From: Verrucomicrobiaceae bacterium E54
GTDB lineage: Bacteria; Verrucomicrobiota; Verrucomicrobiia; Verrucomicrobiales; Akkermansiaceae
NCBI GenBank assembly: GCA_022548915.1
Contig: JAKZES010000002.1
Span: 1 to 64,000 of the forward strand
DNA length: 64,000 nucleotides
Direction of reading: 5' to 3'
The notes beneath the pieces were generated by a model that saw nothing but the letters and a program-made list of their open reading frames with translations, made no database searches and was not told the origin of the DNA. The position numbers and the translations under genes are program-made. Shown here in pieces: positions 15,441-25,799 of the stretch. Within the stretch, counting starts at the first letter, position 1; each line of letters begins with the position of its first letter.

Positions 15441-18400
15441 ATGCTCCCAAGAACCCTCGTTCTCGCCGCCACCGCCACCTTTCTCAACCACTCCCTCCAC
15501 GCCGCGCCCGACACCGTGGATAGTACCTTTGCCTCGGCGCTCTACCGCAACACCGAGAACGACTTCGGGAGTGTCGCCTCGCTGCTCGTGCTGCCGGACG
15601 GCTCCATCCTCGTCGGCTCCAACGAAATGGCGACCACGCTGGAGGCCCCGGACAACCTGCAGGCCCCCCTCCTCCGCCTCAACCCGGACGGCAGCGTGGC
15701 CGATGACTACTTCGCCGATGACGATCCTGACGGGGAAGGCGAGGGCATCGTCTTTGTCGGCAGCGGCTGGCCGGAGGTGATGGCCCTGGGCCGCCAGTCC
15801 GACGGCAAGATCATCGCCGGCGGGGTGATGACGGGCATGAATGACGGCACCACCAACGTCGTCTCGCGCAGCATCGTGCGGATCCATGCCGACGGCACCG
15901 CGGACGGCAGTTTCCAGAGCGCCGGCACCATCGGAAGCTTCAACGGTCTGAACTACATCAACCACCTCATCATTGACCCCGACGACAAGATTGTCGTCGG
16001 CGGCGGCTTCCGTGGTATCCAGAACCAGGGCGAAGGCTTCTTCACCCAACGCCAAGGTATCGCCCGCCTCAATGCCGACGGCTCGCTCGATACCGGCTTC
16101 GTCCTCGACCCGGTGGACTTCGGAATTTCACCGGGCTTTTCCAGCTCGGTCAGCATTGTGATTTACCAGGTCGGGCGCGATGCCGCCGGGAACTACTATG
16201 TGGTCGGCGAGATCTCCGGCGCCGGTTTGCCGGTTCAGGTATTCGCCCGTCTCTTCCCGGATGGCAGCCGCGACTTTTCCTTTGCCCCCGATCTGCCGGA
16301 AGCCCGCTGGAACAGTGTCGACCTGGACACCCAGGGGCGCATCACGGTGACCGGACTGGTCGATTTCAACCCCACGGTGGCTTACCGCGTCTTTGCCGAT
16401 GGCAGCATCGACAATAGTTTCAACCTCGCCATGGGATTGGGTGCCTTCCAGGCCCAGCCTTTGGAAATCGATACCGCGGGACGCTTCATTTACCGCAGCG
16501 GCGCAACGCTCGGCCGCATCCTCGCGGACGGCTCCGTCGATCCAAGCTTCACGCCCACCGCCAGCTGGGTGAACTGGACCACCTCGCCCTCCTTCAACCT
16601 CGCCACCACCGCGCCTGACGGGTCAATCTATGCGGGCGGATTTTTCGACCATGTCGAGGGCACCCCTGCGGTGAAACTCGTGCGCTTCGATGGCGACCCG
16701 GTCAGCGATGCCCTGCGCTTGGAGAATGCCGCAGTCTCGGTTGTCGAAAGTGCGGGCACGCTCTATCTCGGGGTGACGCGCGTCGGGCCCGCCGCCGGAG
16801 GGGCGACCGTCGACCTCGCCACGATCGCGGGCAGCGCCCTCGCCGGGGTGGACTTCACCACCACCAACGGCACCCTGAGCTGGGCGGCTGGCGAGACCGG
16901 CACAAGATACCTCGCCATCCCACTCATCGACAACGGCTCGACCGACGGCGACAAGAGCTTCTCCGTCAGCCTCAGCAATGCCTCCGGAGCGCCCGTCTCG
17001 GGTGCCAATCCAGCGGTGATCACCCTGGTCGACGACGAGGCTGGCCCGACCATCACCGCTCAGCCGCTCGCGCTTGAGGTGAGGGAAGGCTCCAGCGCCA
17101 CCTTCACCGTCGGAGTGAGCAGCGCCAGCCCGGTGACTTTCCAATGGCTGAAGAATGGCGACATCATCCCTGGGGCGACTGGCATCAGCTACACGATTGT
17201 CGCTGCGAGTGCTGCGGACGCCGCCAACTACGGCGTCGAAGTCACCGCCAGCGGAGTGAGCGTCACCAGCAGTGCCGCAGCTCTCACTGTGATCCCGCCC
17301 AAGGCGCTGCCGGATCCGGCATTCTCCGCGCCGAGCCTGAACTTCAGCACCTCCACGGTTTTCTCCGCCGACGGCAGCTTCCTCACCATCACCGGCAACT
17401 TCGCTACGGGCTACACCGTCACTCCCCACGCCAGCGACGGCACGCCGGGAACCGCCTGGCCGCTGATCACGACCAATGCCAACAGCGGTGGGCTCGGGCT
17501 ACTGCCGCTGCCGGACGGCAAGTTCATCGCACTTGGCGATTTCACGGTCATCAACGGCGAAAGCCGCCGCCGTATCGCCCGCTTCAATTCGGATGGCACA
17601 CTCGATACGGGCTTTGTGCCGTTTTTCAATGACGGGACTTTCCCGGTCGGTGAATTCACGGCCAACTTCAGCTTTTTCAGTGGCGTGAAAGTCGGCGAAA
17701 ACGGAGGGCTTTACGCGCTGATCAGAAGCAGCAATCAGGGCACCCGCTTCTTTAGATTCAACGAGGATGGTTCCGCTGATACCAGTTTCAACCTCGATTA
17801 CAGCTTTGGCACCAGTGGCTATCTTTATGCCGTCCACGAGCTCCCGGATGGCTCGGTTCTGATCGGATACACGGCTGGCGGTTTCGGCTCGCTGGATCGC
17901 GGCATCCGTCGGCTCCTGCCGGATGGTTCCTTCGATCCGAACTTTCCGCTCTACCCCACCTCCAGTAACGTCGCGGGTCTTCTTACAATCGATGACGACC
18001 GTTTCCTCGCGATCCACGGCAACCTGCTCACGGTGCACGACATCTCGGACGGCAGCCTGCTTGCCAGCCACAGCTTCACTGGCACGCTCACGAATATCGA
18101 GCCCTTCCGCTCGCGCTTCCTTGTGACCGGGCCCACCGCCTTCGGAGCCACGCCGCTCCCCGGCCTCGGGCTTTTCTCGCTGGATGGCTCCGTCGATGAT
18201 AACTTCCCCGGCGGCTCCGGCCCGGACGAAGACGTCACCCAAGCCAAGGTCCTCGACGACGGCAGCATTCTGGCGCGGGGCAATTTCACCACCTGGAACG
18301 GAGCCGCTGCGCCCGGCATGGTCCGCTTGTTAGTGGAGGGTGCGGAGGTCGGCTTTGCCACGCTCAGCGCCATAGTGTTGGAAAATGCCGGCCCGCTCAC

Positions 18401-21400
18401 AGTCGAACTGGTGCGCTACGGCGATGCCGGCAACGCCGCTTCGGTGCGTGTGACCAGCAGTCCGGATTCCGCCACCAGCCCGGCAGACTTTGCCACCGTC
18501 GATCAGATCATCCCGTGGGCTGCGGGCGACTCCTCACCGAAGAGCCTTTCTATCAGCCTGGTGGATGATGCCGACATCGAGGGCGATGAGACCTTCACCC
18601 TGAACCTCAGTGAGGCCAGCGGAGCGGAGGCCATTCCCGGCGCCCTGAGCGTCACCCTGCGCGATGACGATTCCCTGCCCCAGATCACCAGCCAGCCGGC
18701 CGCCGTGCAGGCGGTGCTCGGCCTTTCGGCCAGCTTCACGGTCGCGGCCACGAGCCCAACCGCACTCACTTACCAGTGGTTCAAGGACGGCAGCGAGATT
18801 CCGGGTGCCACCTCGGCGACCTACGACATCGCCAGCGTGGTCGAAGCCAGCGAGGGCACCTACAGCGTGCGCCTGACCAATGACTACGGCTTCGTCAACT
18901 CGACCGCCGCCTCCCTCACCATCATTCCCGACCCGGCCGCACTGGCACCGGGATATGTCGGTCCGGGCCTCAACAGCAGCGTCGTGGCCCTCGACTCGAC
19001 CCCGGATGGCGGGGCCGTCATCGTCGGCAACTTCACCGATGTCGGCGGAAATACGGCCATCGACCTGGTCGCCCGCGTGAACGCCGATGGCACCCTCGAC
19101 AGCAGCTTCGTCCCGCCCGTGATCGGCAGCGGCTCCGTGCTCGATGTGGCCGTGCAGCCGGATGGCAAGGTGGTCATCGTCGGCTCCTTCTCCACCGTCG
19201 GCGGCATCAGCCTGCGCGGCATGGCCCGCCTCAATGCAGACGGCTCGCTCGACACCGCCTTCGCTGCCAACGTCACCAACGGGACCAATGGCAACGCCTT
19301 CGCGGTGGACATCCTCGCCGACGGGCGCATCGCCTTCGGCGGCCGCTTCACCGCGTGGAACGGACAGACCGGGACCGGCTACGACGTGTTCGTGGCCAAT
19401 GCCGATGGCACCTACGCAGGCCGCCTTGCCCAAGGGGCCTTCCGCGACGTCAAGGCGGTCAAGGCCCTGCCCGACGGCGGCGTGCTGTTCTCTGTCGATA
19501 CCACTTCCAGTTCGACTGTGAAGGTCTTCAAATTCGGAGCCGACCTGCTCGGCCGGCCCTTCAGCTACAGCACCGGCCGCACCCGGGTCGATGCGATTGA
19601 TATCGCCGCCGACGGCGATTACCTGTTCGCCGGGAACGGGCAGGTGCTCAAGATCAATCCCGACGGCACCACCGACAGCAACGCCAGTCTCTTTTCTGCT
19701 TCCGAGGTCGCCGGGCAAATCAACGGCAAGTTTGTCGTCGCCGGCGGCACCCCGACCGGGCGGCCGGTTCGCTACCTCCCCAACGCCACTCTCGATCCCA
19801 GCTTCCTCCCCGGCACCGGCTTCAACAGCAGCGTCCAGGACCTTGCGGTCCGACTCGACGGCAAGATCTGGGCCGGCGGCAACTTCACCAGCTACAACGG
19901 CACGCCGGTGAGCTACCTTGCCCTGCTCAATGGCGACCCGGTCAACCTCGCCATCACCAGCCAGCCCGCCGCCCTCACCGTGGTCGATCCCGGCGAGGAG
20001 GTCACCCTCTCCGTGGCCGCGTTCGGGACCAGCACGATCAGCTACCAGTGGTTCAGGAATGGCATTGAAATGGTCGACGGCCCCGGTGTCTCCGGCAGCC
20101 AGACCGCCAGCCTGACGCTCAGCTCCGTGGACGACGCCGACAGCGGCAGCTATACCGTCGTCCTGACCAACACATCCGGCACCGAGACCAGCGATGCCGC
20201 CCAAGTGACGGTGCTCGGCGCACCGGAGATCCTCAGCCTGTCCGGCGATGTCAGTCAGTTGGAGGGCAATCCACTCACCCTCGAAGTCACTGCCTCAGGC
20301 GCAAGCACGCTCACCTACCAGTGGTTTCTCGACAGTGTCATCCTCCCCGGCCAGACCAGTGCGACTCTGACGATCTCCCCGGCCGGCCTCGACGACTCGG
20401 GCAGCTACACGGTCCGCGTCAGCAACTCGCTCGGTTTTGTCGACAGCGATCCAATCACCGTCACGATCTCGCCCAATGAGGCGGCGATCGCGCCGGACTG
20501 GACCGGCCCGACGGCCAACGGCACCGTCTTTGCCATCCTCCCGCTGACCAGTGGAAGCGCTCTGGTCGGAGGCAACTTCTCGTCGATCTCCGATGGGACA
20601 AACAGCTCCGGCGCAGGTCTTGCGGTGGTCAATGAGGACGGCAGCGTCGTCCCCGTGCCCGGCCTCTCCGCCACCGGCGGCACCGTGCGCGTGATCTCAC
20701 AGCAGAGCGACGGCAAGTTCCTCCTTGGCGGATCCTTCACCGCCATCAACGGCACTTCGCGTGGGCAGGTCGCGCGCCTCAATGCCGACTTCTCTCTCGA
20801 CACCGGCTTCACCCCCGACGGGGTCAACGCATTCGGTCAGGTGCGCGATATCCGGGAGGAAGCCAGCGGCTCTATCATGGTCGCCGGCGAATTCGGCAGC
20901 TACAACAACCTGCCGGACACCGCCTATGCGGTCCGCTTGACCAGCTCGGGCGCGCACGATCCAAGCTTCACCTCGAGCGCCAATTCCTGGGTCACCATGG
21001 TGCGCCCGCAAAGCGACGGCACCCTCGTGCTCGGGGGCTGGACCTTCGATTGGGCCGGCAACACCGCAGCCGACCACTTGTTCCGCGTCAGCAACAGCGG
21101 CACGGCGGTGGAGAACACGATCGTTTCCGGCTTCTTTTACGTGCGCGCTGGCACGCAATTGCCCAACGGCGACCTGCTCGTGAGTCAGGACTTTGGTTCG
21201 GCCGTGCGCCGATACAGCCTCGGTGGCACCCTCCTGCAAAGCTTCAGCGCCGGGGGTAATGTCAACGCCTTCGCCGAGGACGGTAACGGGTCTCTCCTCT
21301 TCGGTGGCACCTTTACGACCTTCGGCGGTGCTTCGAACCTCCGCATCGCCCGCGTTCTGGCCGACGGTTCGGCGGATCCGATATTCGATCCGGGCAGCGG

Positions 21401-21962
21401 CTTCGACGGCGACGTCGAGGCCCTGGCCATCGCACCCTCCGGCGGTATCTGGGTGGGTGGCGGTTTCTCCACCTACAACGGCATCCCCGCCACCAACCTG
21501 ATCCTGTTGAAGGGCGACGGCTCCGCACCCACCGATCCCTTCACGGATTTCGTCGCGGGCCTGCCCGGCGGACAGCAGGGCGAGGACGACGATCCGGATG
21601 GCGATGGCTGGGCCAACCTGGTCGAGTTCCTCTTCGGAACCGATCCCGGAAACGCCGCAACCGCCCCGGCACCCCTGTCGACCGGCAGCACCTCGACGGG
21701 TGCCTCGCTCAACAGCACCTACGGCCTCGCCCTCGACCCCGCCAAGAACTACCGCCTGGTCGAAGTCGAGATTCCAACCGACCTGCAGGGCCTGAGTGTC
21801 GCGCTGGAAGCCAGTACCGACCTCAGCTTCTCCGGCGATGCGACCGCCACGGAAGTCGGCACCCCGACCGACAACGGCACCACCGAGACCCGCCGCTACG
21901 TGATCACCCCCGCGACCGAAGACACCGCCACGCTCTTCTGGCGACTTGCCGTCACGCGATAA
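15441..21962 (+). CDS. Giant delta-60/Calx-beta/Ig surface protein
   Basis: 2173 residues with a signal peptide (1-22, ending HAA). Four blocks of delta-60 repeats (about 30-420, 623-965, 1166-1500, 1680-2030) show the recurring LPDGSIL...GNFT..NG...RLNADGSLDTGF pattern that builds beta-propeller-like domains. Calx-beta domains lie at about 425-530 and 970-1075. Ig-like domains lie at about 534-615, 1080-1160, 1503-1590 and 1593-1675 (TYQWFKDG type). The C-terminus has an acidic DDDPDGDGWANLVEFLFGTDP segment (thrombospondin-3-like) and a 110-residue end domain. Probably exported and surface-bound, in adhesion or matrix roles; no enzyme motif was seen. Confidence 0.92.
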   Translation: MLPRTLVLAATATFLNHSLHAAPDTVDSTFASALYRNTENDFGSVASLLVLPDGSILVGSNEMATTLEAPDNLQAPLLRLNPDGSVADDYFADDDPDGEGEGIVFVGSGWPEVMALGRQSDGKIIAGGVMTGMNDGTTNVVSRSIVRIHADGTADGSFQSAGTIGSFNGLNYINHLIIDPDDKIVVGGGFRGIQNQGEGFFTQRQGIARLNADGSLDTGFVLDPVDFGISPGFSSSVSIVIYQVGRDAAGNYYVVGEISGAGLPVQVFARLFPDGSRDFSFAPDLPEARWNSVDLDTQGRITVTGLVDFNPTVAYRVFADGSIDNSFNLAMGLGAFQAQPLEIDTAGRFIYRSGATLGRILADGSVDPSFTPTASWVNWTTSPSFNLATTAPDGSIYAGGFFDHVEGTPAVKLVRFDGDPVSDALRLENAAVSVVESAGTLYLGVTRVGPAAGGATVDLATIAGSALAGVDFTTTNGTLSWAAGETGTRYLAIPLIDNGSTDGDKSFSVSLSNASGAPVSGANPAVITLVDDEAGPTITAQPLALEVREGSSATFTVGVSSASPVTFQWLKNGDIIPGATGISYTIVAASAADAANYGVEVTASGVSVTSSAAALTVIPPKALPDPAFSAPSLNFSTSTVFSADGSFLTITGNFATGYTVTPHASDGTPGTAWPLITTNANSGGLGLLPLPDGKFIALGDFTVINGESRRRIARFNSDGTLDTGFVPFFNDGTFPVGEFTANFSFFSGVKVGENGGLYALIRSSNQGTRFFRFNEDGSADTSFNLDYSFGTSGYLYAVHELPDGSVLIGYTAGGFGSLDRGIRRLLPDGSFDPNFPLYPTSSNVAGLLTIDDDRFLAIHGNLLTVHDISDGSLLASHSFTGTLTNIEPFRSRFLVTGPTAFGATPLPGLGLFSLDGSVDDNFPGGSGPDEDVTQAKVLDDGSILARGNFTTWNGAAAPGMVRLLVEGAEVGFATLSAIVLENAGPLTVELVRYGDAGNAASVRVTSSPDSATSPADFATVDQIIPWAAGDSSPKSLSISLVDDADIEGDETFTLNLSEASGAEAIPGALSVTLRDDDSLPQITSQPAAVQAVLGLSASFTVAATSPTALTYQWFKDGSEIPGATSATYDIASVVEASEGTYSVRLTNDYGFVNSTAASLTIIPDPAALAPGYVGPGLNSSVVALDSTPDGGAVIVGNFTDVGGNTAIDLVARVNADGTLDSSFVPPVIGSGSVLDVAVQPDGKVVIVGSFSTVGGISLRGMARLNADGSLDTAFAANVTNGTNGNAFAVDILADGRIAFGGRFTAWNGQTGTGYDVFVANADGTYAGRLAQGAFRDVKAVKALPDGGVLFSVDTTSSSTVKVFKFGADLLGRPFSYSTGRTRVDAIDIAADGDYLFAGNGQVLKINPDGTTDSNASLFSASEVAGQINGKFVVAGGTPTGRPVRYLPNATLDPSFLPGTGFNSSVQDLAVRLDGKIWAGGNFTSYNGTPVSYLALLNGDPVNLAITSQPAALTVVDPGEEVTLSVAAFGTSTISYQWFRNGIEMVDGPGVSGSQTASLTLSSVDDADSGSYTVVLTNTSGTETSDAAQVTVLGAPEILSLSGDVSQLEGNPLTLEVTASGASTLTYQWFLDSVILPGQTSATLTISPAGLDDSGSYTVRVSNSLGFVDSDPITVTISPNEAAIAPDWTGPTANGTVFAILPLTSGSALVGGNFSSISDGTNSSGAGLAVVNEDGSVVPVPGLSATGGTVRVISQQSDGKFLLGGSFTAINGTSRGQVARLNADFSLDTGFTPDGVNAFGQVRDIREEASGSIMVAGEFGSYNNLPDTAYAVRLTSSGAHDPSFTSSANSWVTMVRPQSDGTLVLGGWTFDWAGNTAADHLFRVSNSGTAVENTIVSGFFYVRAGTQLPNGDLLVSQDFGSAVRRYSLGGTLLQSFSAGGNVNAFAEDGNGSLLFGGTFTTFGGASNLRIARVLADGSADPIFDPGSGFDGDVEALAIAPSGGIWVGGGFSTYNGIPATNLILLKGDGSAPTDPFTDFVAGLPGGQQGEDDDPDGDGWANLVEFLFGTDPGNAATAPAPLSTGSTSTGASLNSTYGLALDPAKNYRLVEVEIPTDLQGLSVALEASTDLSFSGDATATEVGTPTDNGTTETRRYVITPATEDTATLFWRLAVTR

Positions 21963-22067
21963 TTACCCTGGTCCCCGCACCCGGTGTTTTGCGCAACCTA
22001 CGTCCTTTGCCTGCGGCTGAGCATCCGTCAGCGCCGCCGCGCCCTCCAACAGGTCCCGGGGCGGAGT

Positions 22068-22802
22068 TCACGCCCTGAGCAGGTACTGCATCATCATCCC
22101 GCCGAAGTGCCTCCTGGCTTCCACCAACTCGAACCCGCACTCCACGAACTTCCTTTCGAGGCTTTCCGCATCCGGAAAGCTCCGCAGGCTTTTCGAAATG
22201 TAGCCATGGACTTCCGGATTGCCGTGAAGCACCAGGCCCCACAAGCCGCCCCAGAATCCCAACAGCAGGAACTGGATCCTCTGGAGGATCGCCGATCGAG
22301 GCTTCGAAAAATCCAGCAGTGCCAGCGTGCCGCCGGGCCTCAGAACCCGATGAAACTCGGCAAGCGCCTCGCCGAGGTCCGGGGCGTTGCGGATCGCATA
22401 GCTTCCCGTGAGGACATCGACCGACTGGTCCGGCATCCCGAGCCGGCTCATCTCACCACAATGGAAACGGACCCTGGCATCCCGATTCCGGCCCTTCGCC
22501 AGCTCGATCATTTCACGAGTCAGGTCGACACCCGTGAAGCTTCCCTCCCGATACCGTTGGGCCAGCAGGAAGACCACATCGCCGGTGCCACAAGCGACAT
22601 CCACGCAGACCGGATCCGGGATTGCGGGGAGACTGGCGACGAGCCTGCGCTTCCAGCCCATGTCCTGACCCAGCGAAAGCAGGCGCGTGGCCAGATCATA
22701 GCGTGGTGCCGATTCGGCGAAGTGCTTCTCATTGAACCACTTCTTGCCCTCGCTCGAGTGCAGCCAGTCATGGGCGCGGAGGGTGAACTTCTCGGTCTTC
22801 AT
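22068..22802 (-). CDS. UbiE/MenG-like SAM methyltransferase
   Basis: 244 residues, class I methyltransferase. The SAM loop is VDVACGTGDVVF, followed by FTGVDLTREMI; SVDVLTGSYAIRNAPD and RVLRPGGTLALLDFSKP are typical of UbiE/MenG. It could be the missing demethylmenaquinone methyltransferase of this genome, but its start overlaps the MMPL exporter by 4 bp and it sits with an FAD oxidoreductase and YceI. A tailoring methyltransferase of a lipid or polyketide pathway is therefore equally plausible. Convergent with the giant surface gene, with no clear terminator in the 105-bp gap. Confidence 0.85.
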   Translation of the reverse strand: MKTEKFTLRAHDWLHSSEGKKWFNEKHFAESAPRYDLATRLLSLGQDMGWKRRLVASLPAIPDPVCVDVACGTGDVVFLLAQRYREGSFTGVDLTREMIELAKGRNRDARVRFHCGEMSRLGMPDQSVDVLTGSYAIRNAPDLGEALAEFHRVLRPGGTLALLDFSKPRSAILQRIQFLLLGFWGGLWGLVLHGNPEVHGYISKSLRSFPDAESLERKFVECGFELVEARRHFGGMMMQYLLRA

Positions 22803-24541
22803 GGATATTCGTGTTGGTGGTTCGCCTCGCGCGGGGAGGCCAGTCGGAGAAATGACGGGAGCACCAGCAGATCGCAGACGATCGCAACCCCGAAGCTCCT
22901 GAGCTGCGAGTCGACCAGCTGGTTCGACTCCGTGATCACCCGGTAGAATCCCCCGACCGGGATCACTTTGTACGCTCCTCCCAGGCTCTCGCCCGCCATT
23001 CGACCAATCGCGTCAACCACCTGCTCCCCCTTCTCCGTTCCGATCAGATCGGTGCTCACCGTGATCCGCAGCTTTGCCCGATCCTTCGTCAGGAAGGGGT
23101 TTCCCTCGAAATCCGCAAGGACCTTCGAAAGAGGCGTTCCCCGTTCGAGCAAGGTCATCGCGAACTCCGGAAGCAGGTCCGCGATTCCCGTGACGGCCCT
23201 CACGTGCGGAATCCTCCTGACCCGGTCCTCGAAGTCCGTGATCGGGCCGAGGTCTTCCACCGCACTGCCATCCGCGCACTCCACCAGCAGCTCGATGGCC
23301 GAGGCTCCGGCCAGATGGCCGTCGATGAACTCCGTATCCGACACCAGCCGGGAATCGCCCCCGAGGAAATGCAGGAGGTCCGTGTCGGTCCGGATCCGTT
23401 GAAGGCCCGACACGCCGACCGCAGCAACCCCCAGCGCAACCACGACCACCTTCCATGGGTGATTCACCGACAGACCGGACACCGCCTGGAGCATCCGGTC
23501 GAAGAATCCCCAGCCCCGGTTGCCGTGCAGACGATCGGAGACGGGAGGGACGAGAAATCCCAATCCCACCGCGAGGCCGGCCACGCCGAGCAACAAGGAA
23601 ACCACCACCCCGAGAGCCGCGAACAATCCAAAATGCCGGACCGCCGGGGTCGAACTGAGAAGCAGGCTCAGGAAGCCGATCGCCGTGGTCAGCGTGGCAA
23701 AGAGGCACGGCTTGTAGAGCGTGCGCACGGCGCCGGTGATCCTCTTGACGCGGTCCGTTTCCCTGCTGCCCAGCCACTCGATGTAGATGTGGATACTCGT
23801 GGCCACCGACAAGGTCATGATCACCGGAGGAAGGAGCGAGGTGATCATGTTGAGCGAATGTCCGGTCCACGAATACACCCCGAGCGTCCAGCAGATCGTC
23901 AGCACCGAGACCAGCAAGGGAAACAGCATGCCCGACAGCCGCCGGGTGATCGCGAACAGGACGGTGCCCAGCACCAGCAGCGACAAGGGCGCGAACATCC
24001 GCTGGTCCCTGCGCACCAGCCGCCCCACCTCGTACTTCTGAATCGGCAATCCGGTGATCGCAATCCTCGTGAAGTCATCCGCGTGCGCATCGGTGATCCT
24101 TTCCAGCTCTCGAACGAGCCGGGCAAGGGTTTCACCGTTGTCGGAGAATTCGTGGAGGACCAAACGAATGGCCGTCACACTCTGGTCCTTCGAAATCAGC
24201 AGGCCCACCTGGTGGGGCAAAACGACGAAATCCGTATCGGCAAGACTCGTGACCCGTCGCACTCCCTCCAGGGCGCCAAGCTCCGCGACCATTCGCCGGA
24301 GGGCCGACCGTCCCCCGTCCCCGAGCAGGTCGGGGTGCCGGACCGCCACCAGGATCGATTCACCTTCGTCGAAATTCTCGCGAAATCGGGCCTCCAGCAA
24401 CGCCTGCCCGGCATTGTCGGCGTCCATCGAACGATTGTCCCGGTCCACCTCCAGATGGAGGCAGCGAAAGGCCAGCAGCAGGGTCACCGCTCCGATCAGG
24501 ATCAGGAACGGTACCCGCCCGCGCTCAACAAGCCACTGCAT
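22799..24541 (-). CDS. MMPL/RND-type exporter lacking second TM bundle
   Basis: 580 residues. The first RND half is complete: TM1 (10-25), a periplasmic domain (30-180), and TM2-6 (about 185-335) with the NMITSLLPPVIMTLSVATSIHIYIEW core. TM7 (about 360-380) and a second periplasmic domain follow. The protein then goes from SQLRSFG directly to VAIVCDLLVLPSFLRL, which resembles the last TM helix of the family. Helices 8-11 (roughly 150-190 residues) appear deleted in frame. Homologues are usually about 750-800 residues. Likely a lipid exporter by family; activity of this form is doubtful. Coupled by ATGA to the methyltransferase. Confidence 0.85.
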   Translation of the reverse strand: MQWLVERGRVPFLILIGAVTLLLAFRCLHLEVDRDNRSMDADNAGQALLEARFRENFDEGESILVAVRHPDLLGDGGRSALRRMVAELGALEGVRRVTSLADTDFVVLPHQVGLLISKDQSVTAIRLVLHEFSDNGETLARLVRELERITDAHADDFTRIAITGLPIQKYEVGRLVRRDQRMFAPLSLLVLGTVLFAITRRLSGMLFPLLVSVLTICWTLGVYSWTGHSLNMITSLLPPVIMTLSVATSIHIYIEWLGSRETDRVKRITGAVRTLYKPCLFATLTTAIGFLSLLLSSTPAVRHFGLFAALGVVVSLLLGVAGLAVGLGFLVPPVSDRLHGNRGWGFFDRMLQAVSGLSVNHPWKVVVVALGVAAVGVSGLQRIRTDTDLLHFLGGDSRLVSDTEFIDGHLAGASAIELLVECADGSAVEDLGPITDFEDRVRRIPHVRAVTGIADLLPEFAMTLLERGTPLSKVLADFEGNPFLTKDRAKLRITVSTDLIGTEKGEQVVDAIGRMAGESLGGAYKVIPVGGFYRVITESNQLVDSQLRSFGVAIVCDLLVLPSFLRLASPREANHQHEYP

Positions 24542-24611
24542 GGAGAGCCGGGGTTTCGAGGTGTCGGATGGAGATCACGGGTGGTTTTCGAGGCAGGGAC
24601 CCGAACCGGGT

Positions 24612-25790
24612 TCAGACCCCGGCCAGACTCAGGATCCGCTTCGGAAACGCCGGGGCATGAGACTCCCAGGTCGAGTCTTCATCCAGCGAGGAGCGGATCA
24701 CCCCGGGCAGGAAGGTGGCCGAGAGCGCGGGCAACAGGACACGCCGGGCGGGGCTTCGCAGCACCGAGGCCGTCAATCGCGTGAATCCCCGGTAGGACCG
24801 TCCCATCCGCCCCGCGCGTCCCGCGTAGCGGGCCAGGGAGGGTCCGGATTCCACCCCGTCGCGGCAAACCGGGATCAGGCTCTCCGCCGCCATCTCCGCC
24901 ATCAGAATGCCATGGGTCATGCCCATGCCGGCGATCGGATCGAGGTTCTCGGCCGCATCGCCGACCAGCATCACCGAGCCGTGAGCGTAACCCCGCCTCG
25001 CCGTGCCCACCGGACCCACCTGCAGGGGTTTCCCCATCGCTTGGCCGGTGAAACAGGACTTCTCCTTCGCTTCCGCCAGCAAGCGGGCCCGCAGACGCGG
25101 ATCCTGGAGCGCCCTCACCTTTTCCCTCTTCGCCAGAAAGGTCACGTTCAGGCGCGACGGACTCACCGGCGTGCAGTTGACCTCGAAGCCCTCCTTCAGA
25201 ATCACGACGACCTCGCCCGCAAACCGGCTGAACGACCCCTCCAGGATGAAACTCATCCCCCACAATGGATTGGCCTTCCGGTGTACCGGGATGCCGAGCA
25301 TCCGCCCGCACGGCGAGCTGGCGCCATCGGCGAGCACGAGGTGCCTCCCGCGCAGGGTTTGACCGGTCGACAGCGAAACGACATAGCCCTCCGGATCCTC
25401 CCGCACCCCGCTGACCGCAACCCCGCAGATCGAGGAGACCGCCGGAAGGCGCGAGGCCTGGTCGAGCAGCGCCTGATCGAGAAGCGTCCGCTGCATGCCG
25501 ATGCCCCTCAGACGTCGCTCCCTGCCCGTCGCGAATTCATGGGATCTTCCCTCGAGATCAATACGGTAGGCATAGTAGGGAAGGCCGGAGTCCACCACGT
25601 CCCCCATCTCGAAACCCATTCGCCCCAGTGCCGCCAGGGCCACGTTCGAGAGCCCTTCGCCGCACGCCTTCCGGCGGGGAAAGGACGCCTTGTCGACGAG
25701 CGCCACCGCAAGCCCCGCCTTCCCGAGACATGCCGCCAGCGACGCGCCGGAGACCGACGCGCCCACAATCACAACATCGTAGCTCCTCAT
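24612..25790 (-). CDS. FAD-dependent oxidoreductase, geranylgeranyl reductase-like
   Basis: 392 residues. N-terminal Rossmann motif VVIVGASVSGASLA, a CGEGLS motif near residue 43, a second FAD motif LVLADGASSP, and GDAAENLDPIAGMGM near residue 280. This layout matches the geranylgeranyl reductase/aromatic hydroxylase-like flavoproteins found in polyketide, aryl-polyene and lipid clusters. The substrate is unknown. It is in a minus-strand run YceI, FAD enzyme, MMPL, methyltransferase (10-bp and 70-bp gaps, then an overlap), probably one operon. Confidence 0.88.
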   Translation of the reverse strand: MRSYDVVIVGASVSGASLAACLGKAGLAVALVDKASFPRRKACGEGLSNVALAALGRMGFEMGDVVDSGLPYYAYRIDLEGRSHEFATGRERRLRGIGMQRTLLDQALLDQASRLPAVSSICGVAVSGVREDPEGYVVSLSTGQTLRGRHLVLADGASSPCGRMLGIPVHRKANPLWGMSFILEGSFSRFAGEVVVILKEGFEVNCTPVSPSRLNVTFLAKREKVRALQDPRLRARLLAEAKEKSCFTGQAMGKPLQVGPVGTARRGYAHGSVMLVGDAAENLDPIAGMGMTHGILMAEMAAESLIPVCRDGVESGPSLARYAGRAGRMGRSYRGFTRLTASVLRSPARRVLLPALSATFLPGVIRSSLDEDSTWESHAPAFPKRILSLAGV

Positions 25791-25799
25791 GGTCTCCGG

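Noticed and set aside
18534-20204. Long minus-strand frame inside the giant surface gene
   Set aside because: The plus-strand product shows regular delta-60 and Ig repeats; the antisense product is a Gly/Ala/Asp-rich shadow.
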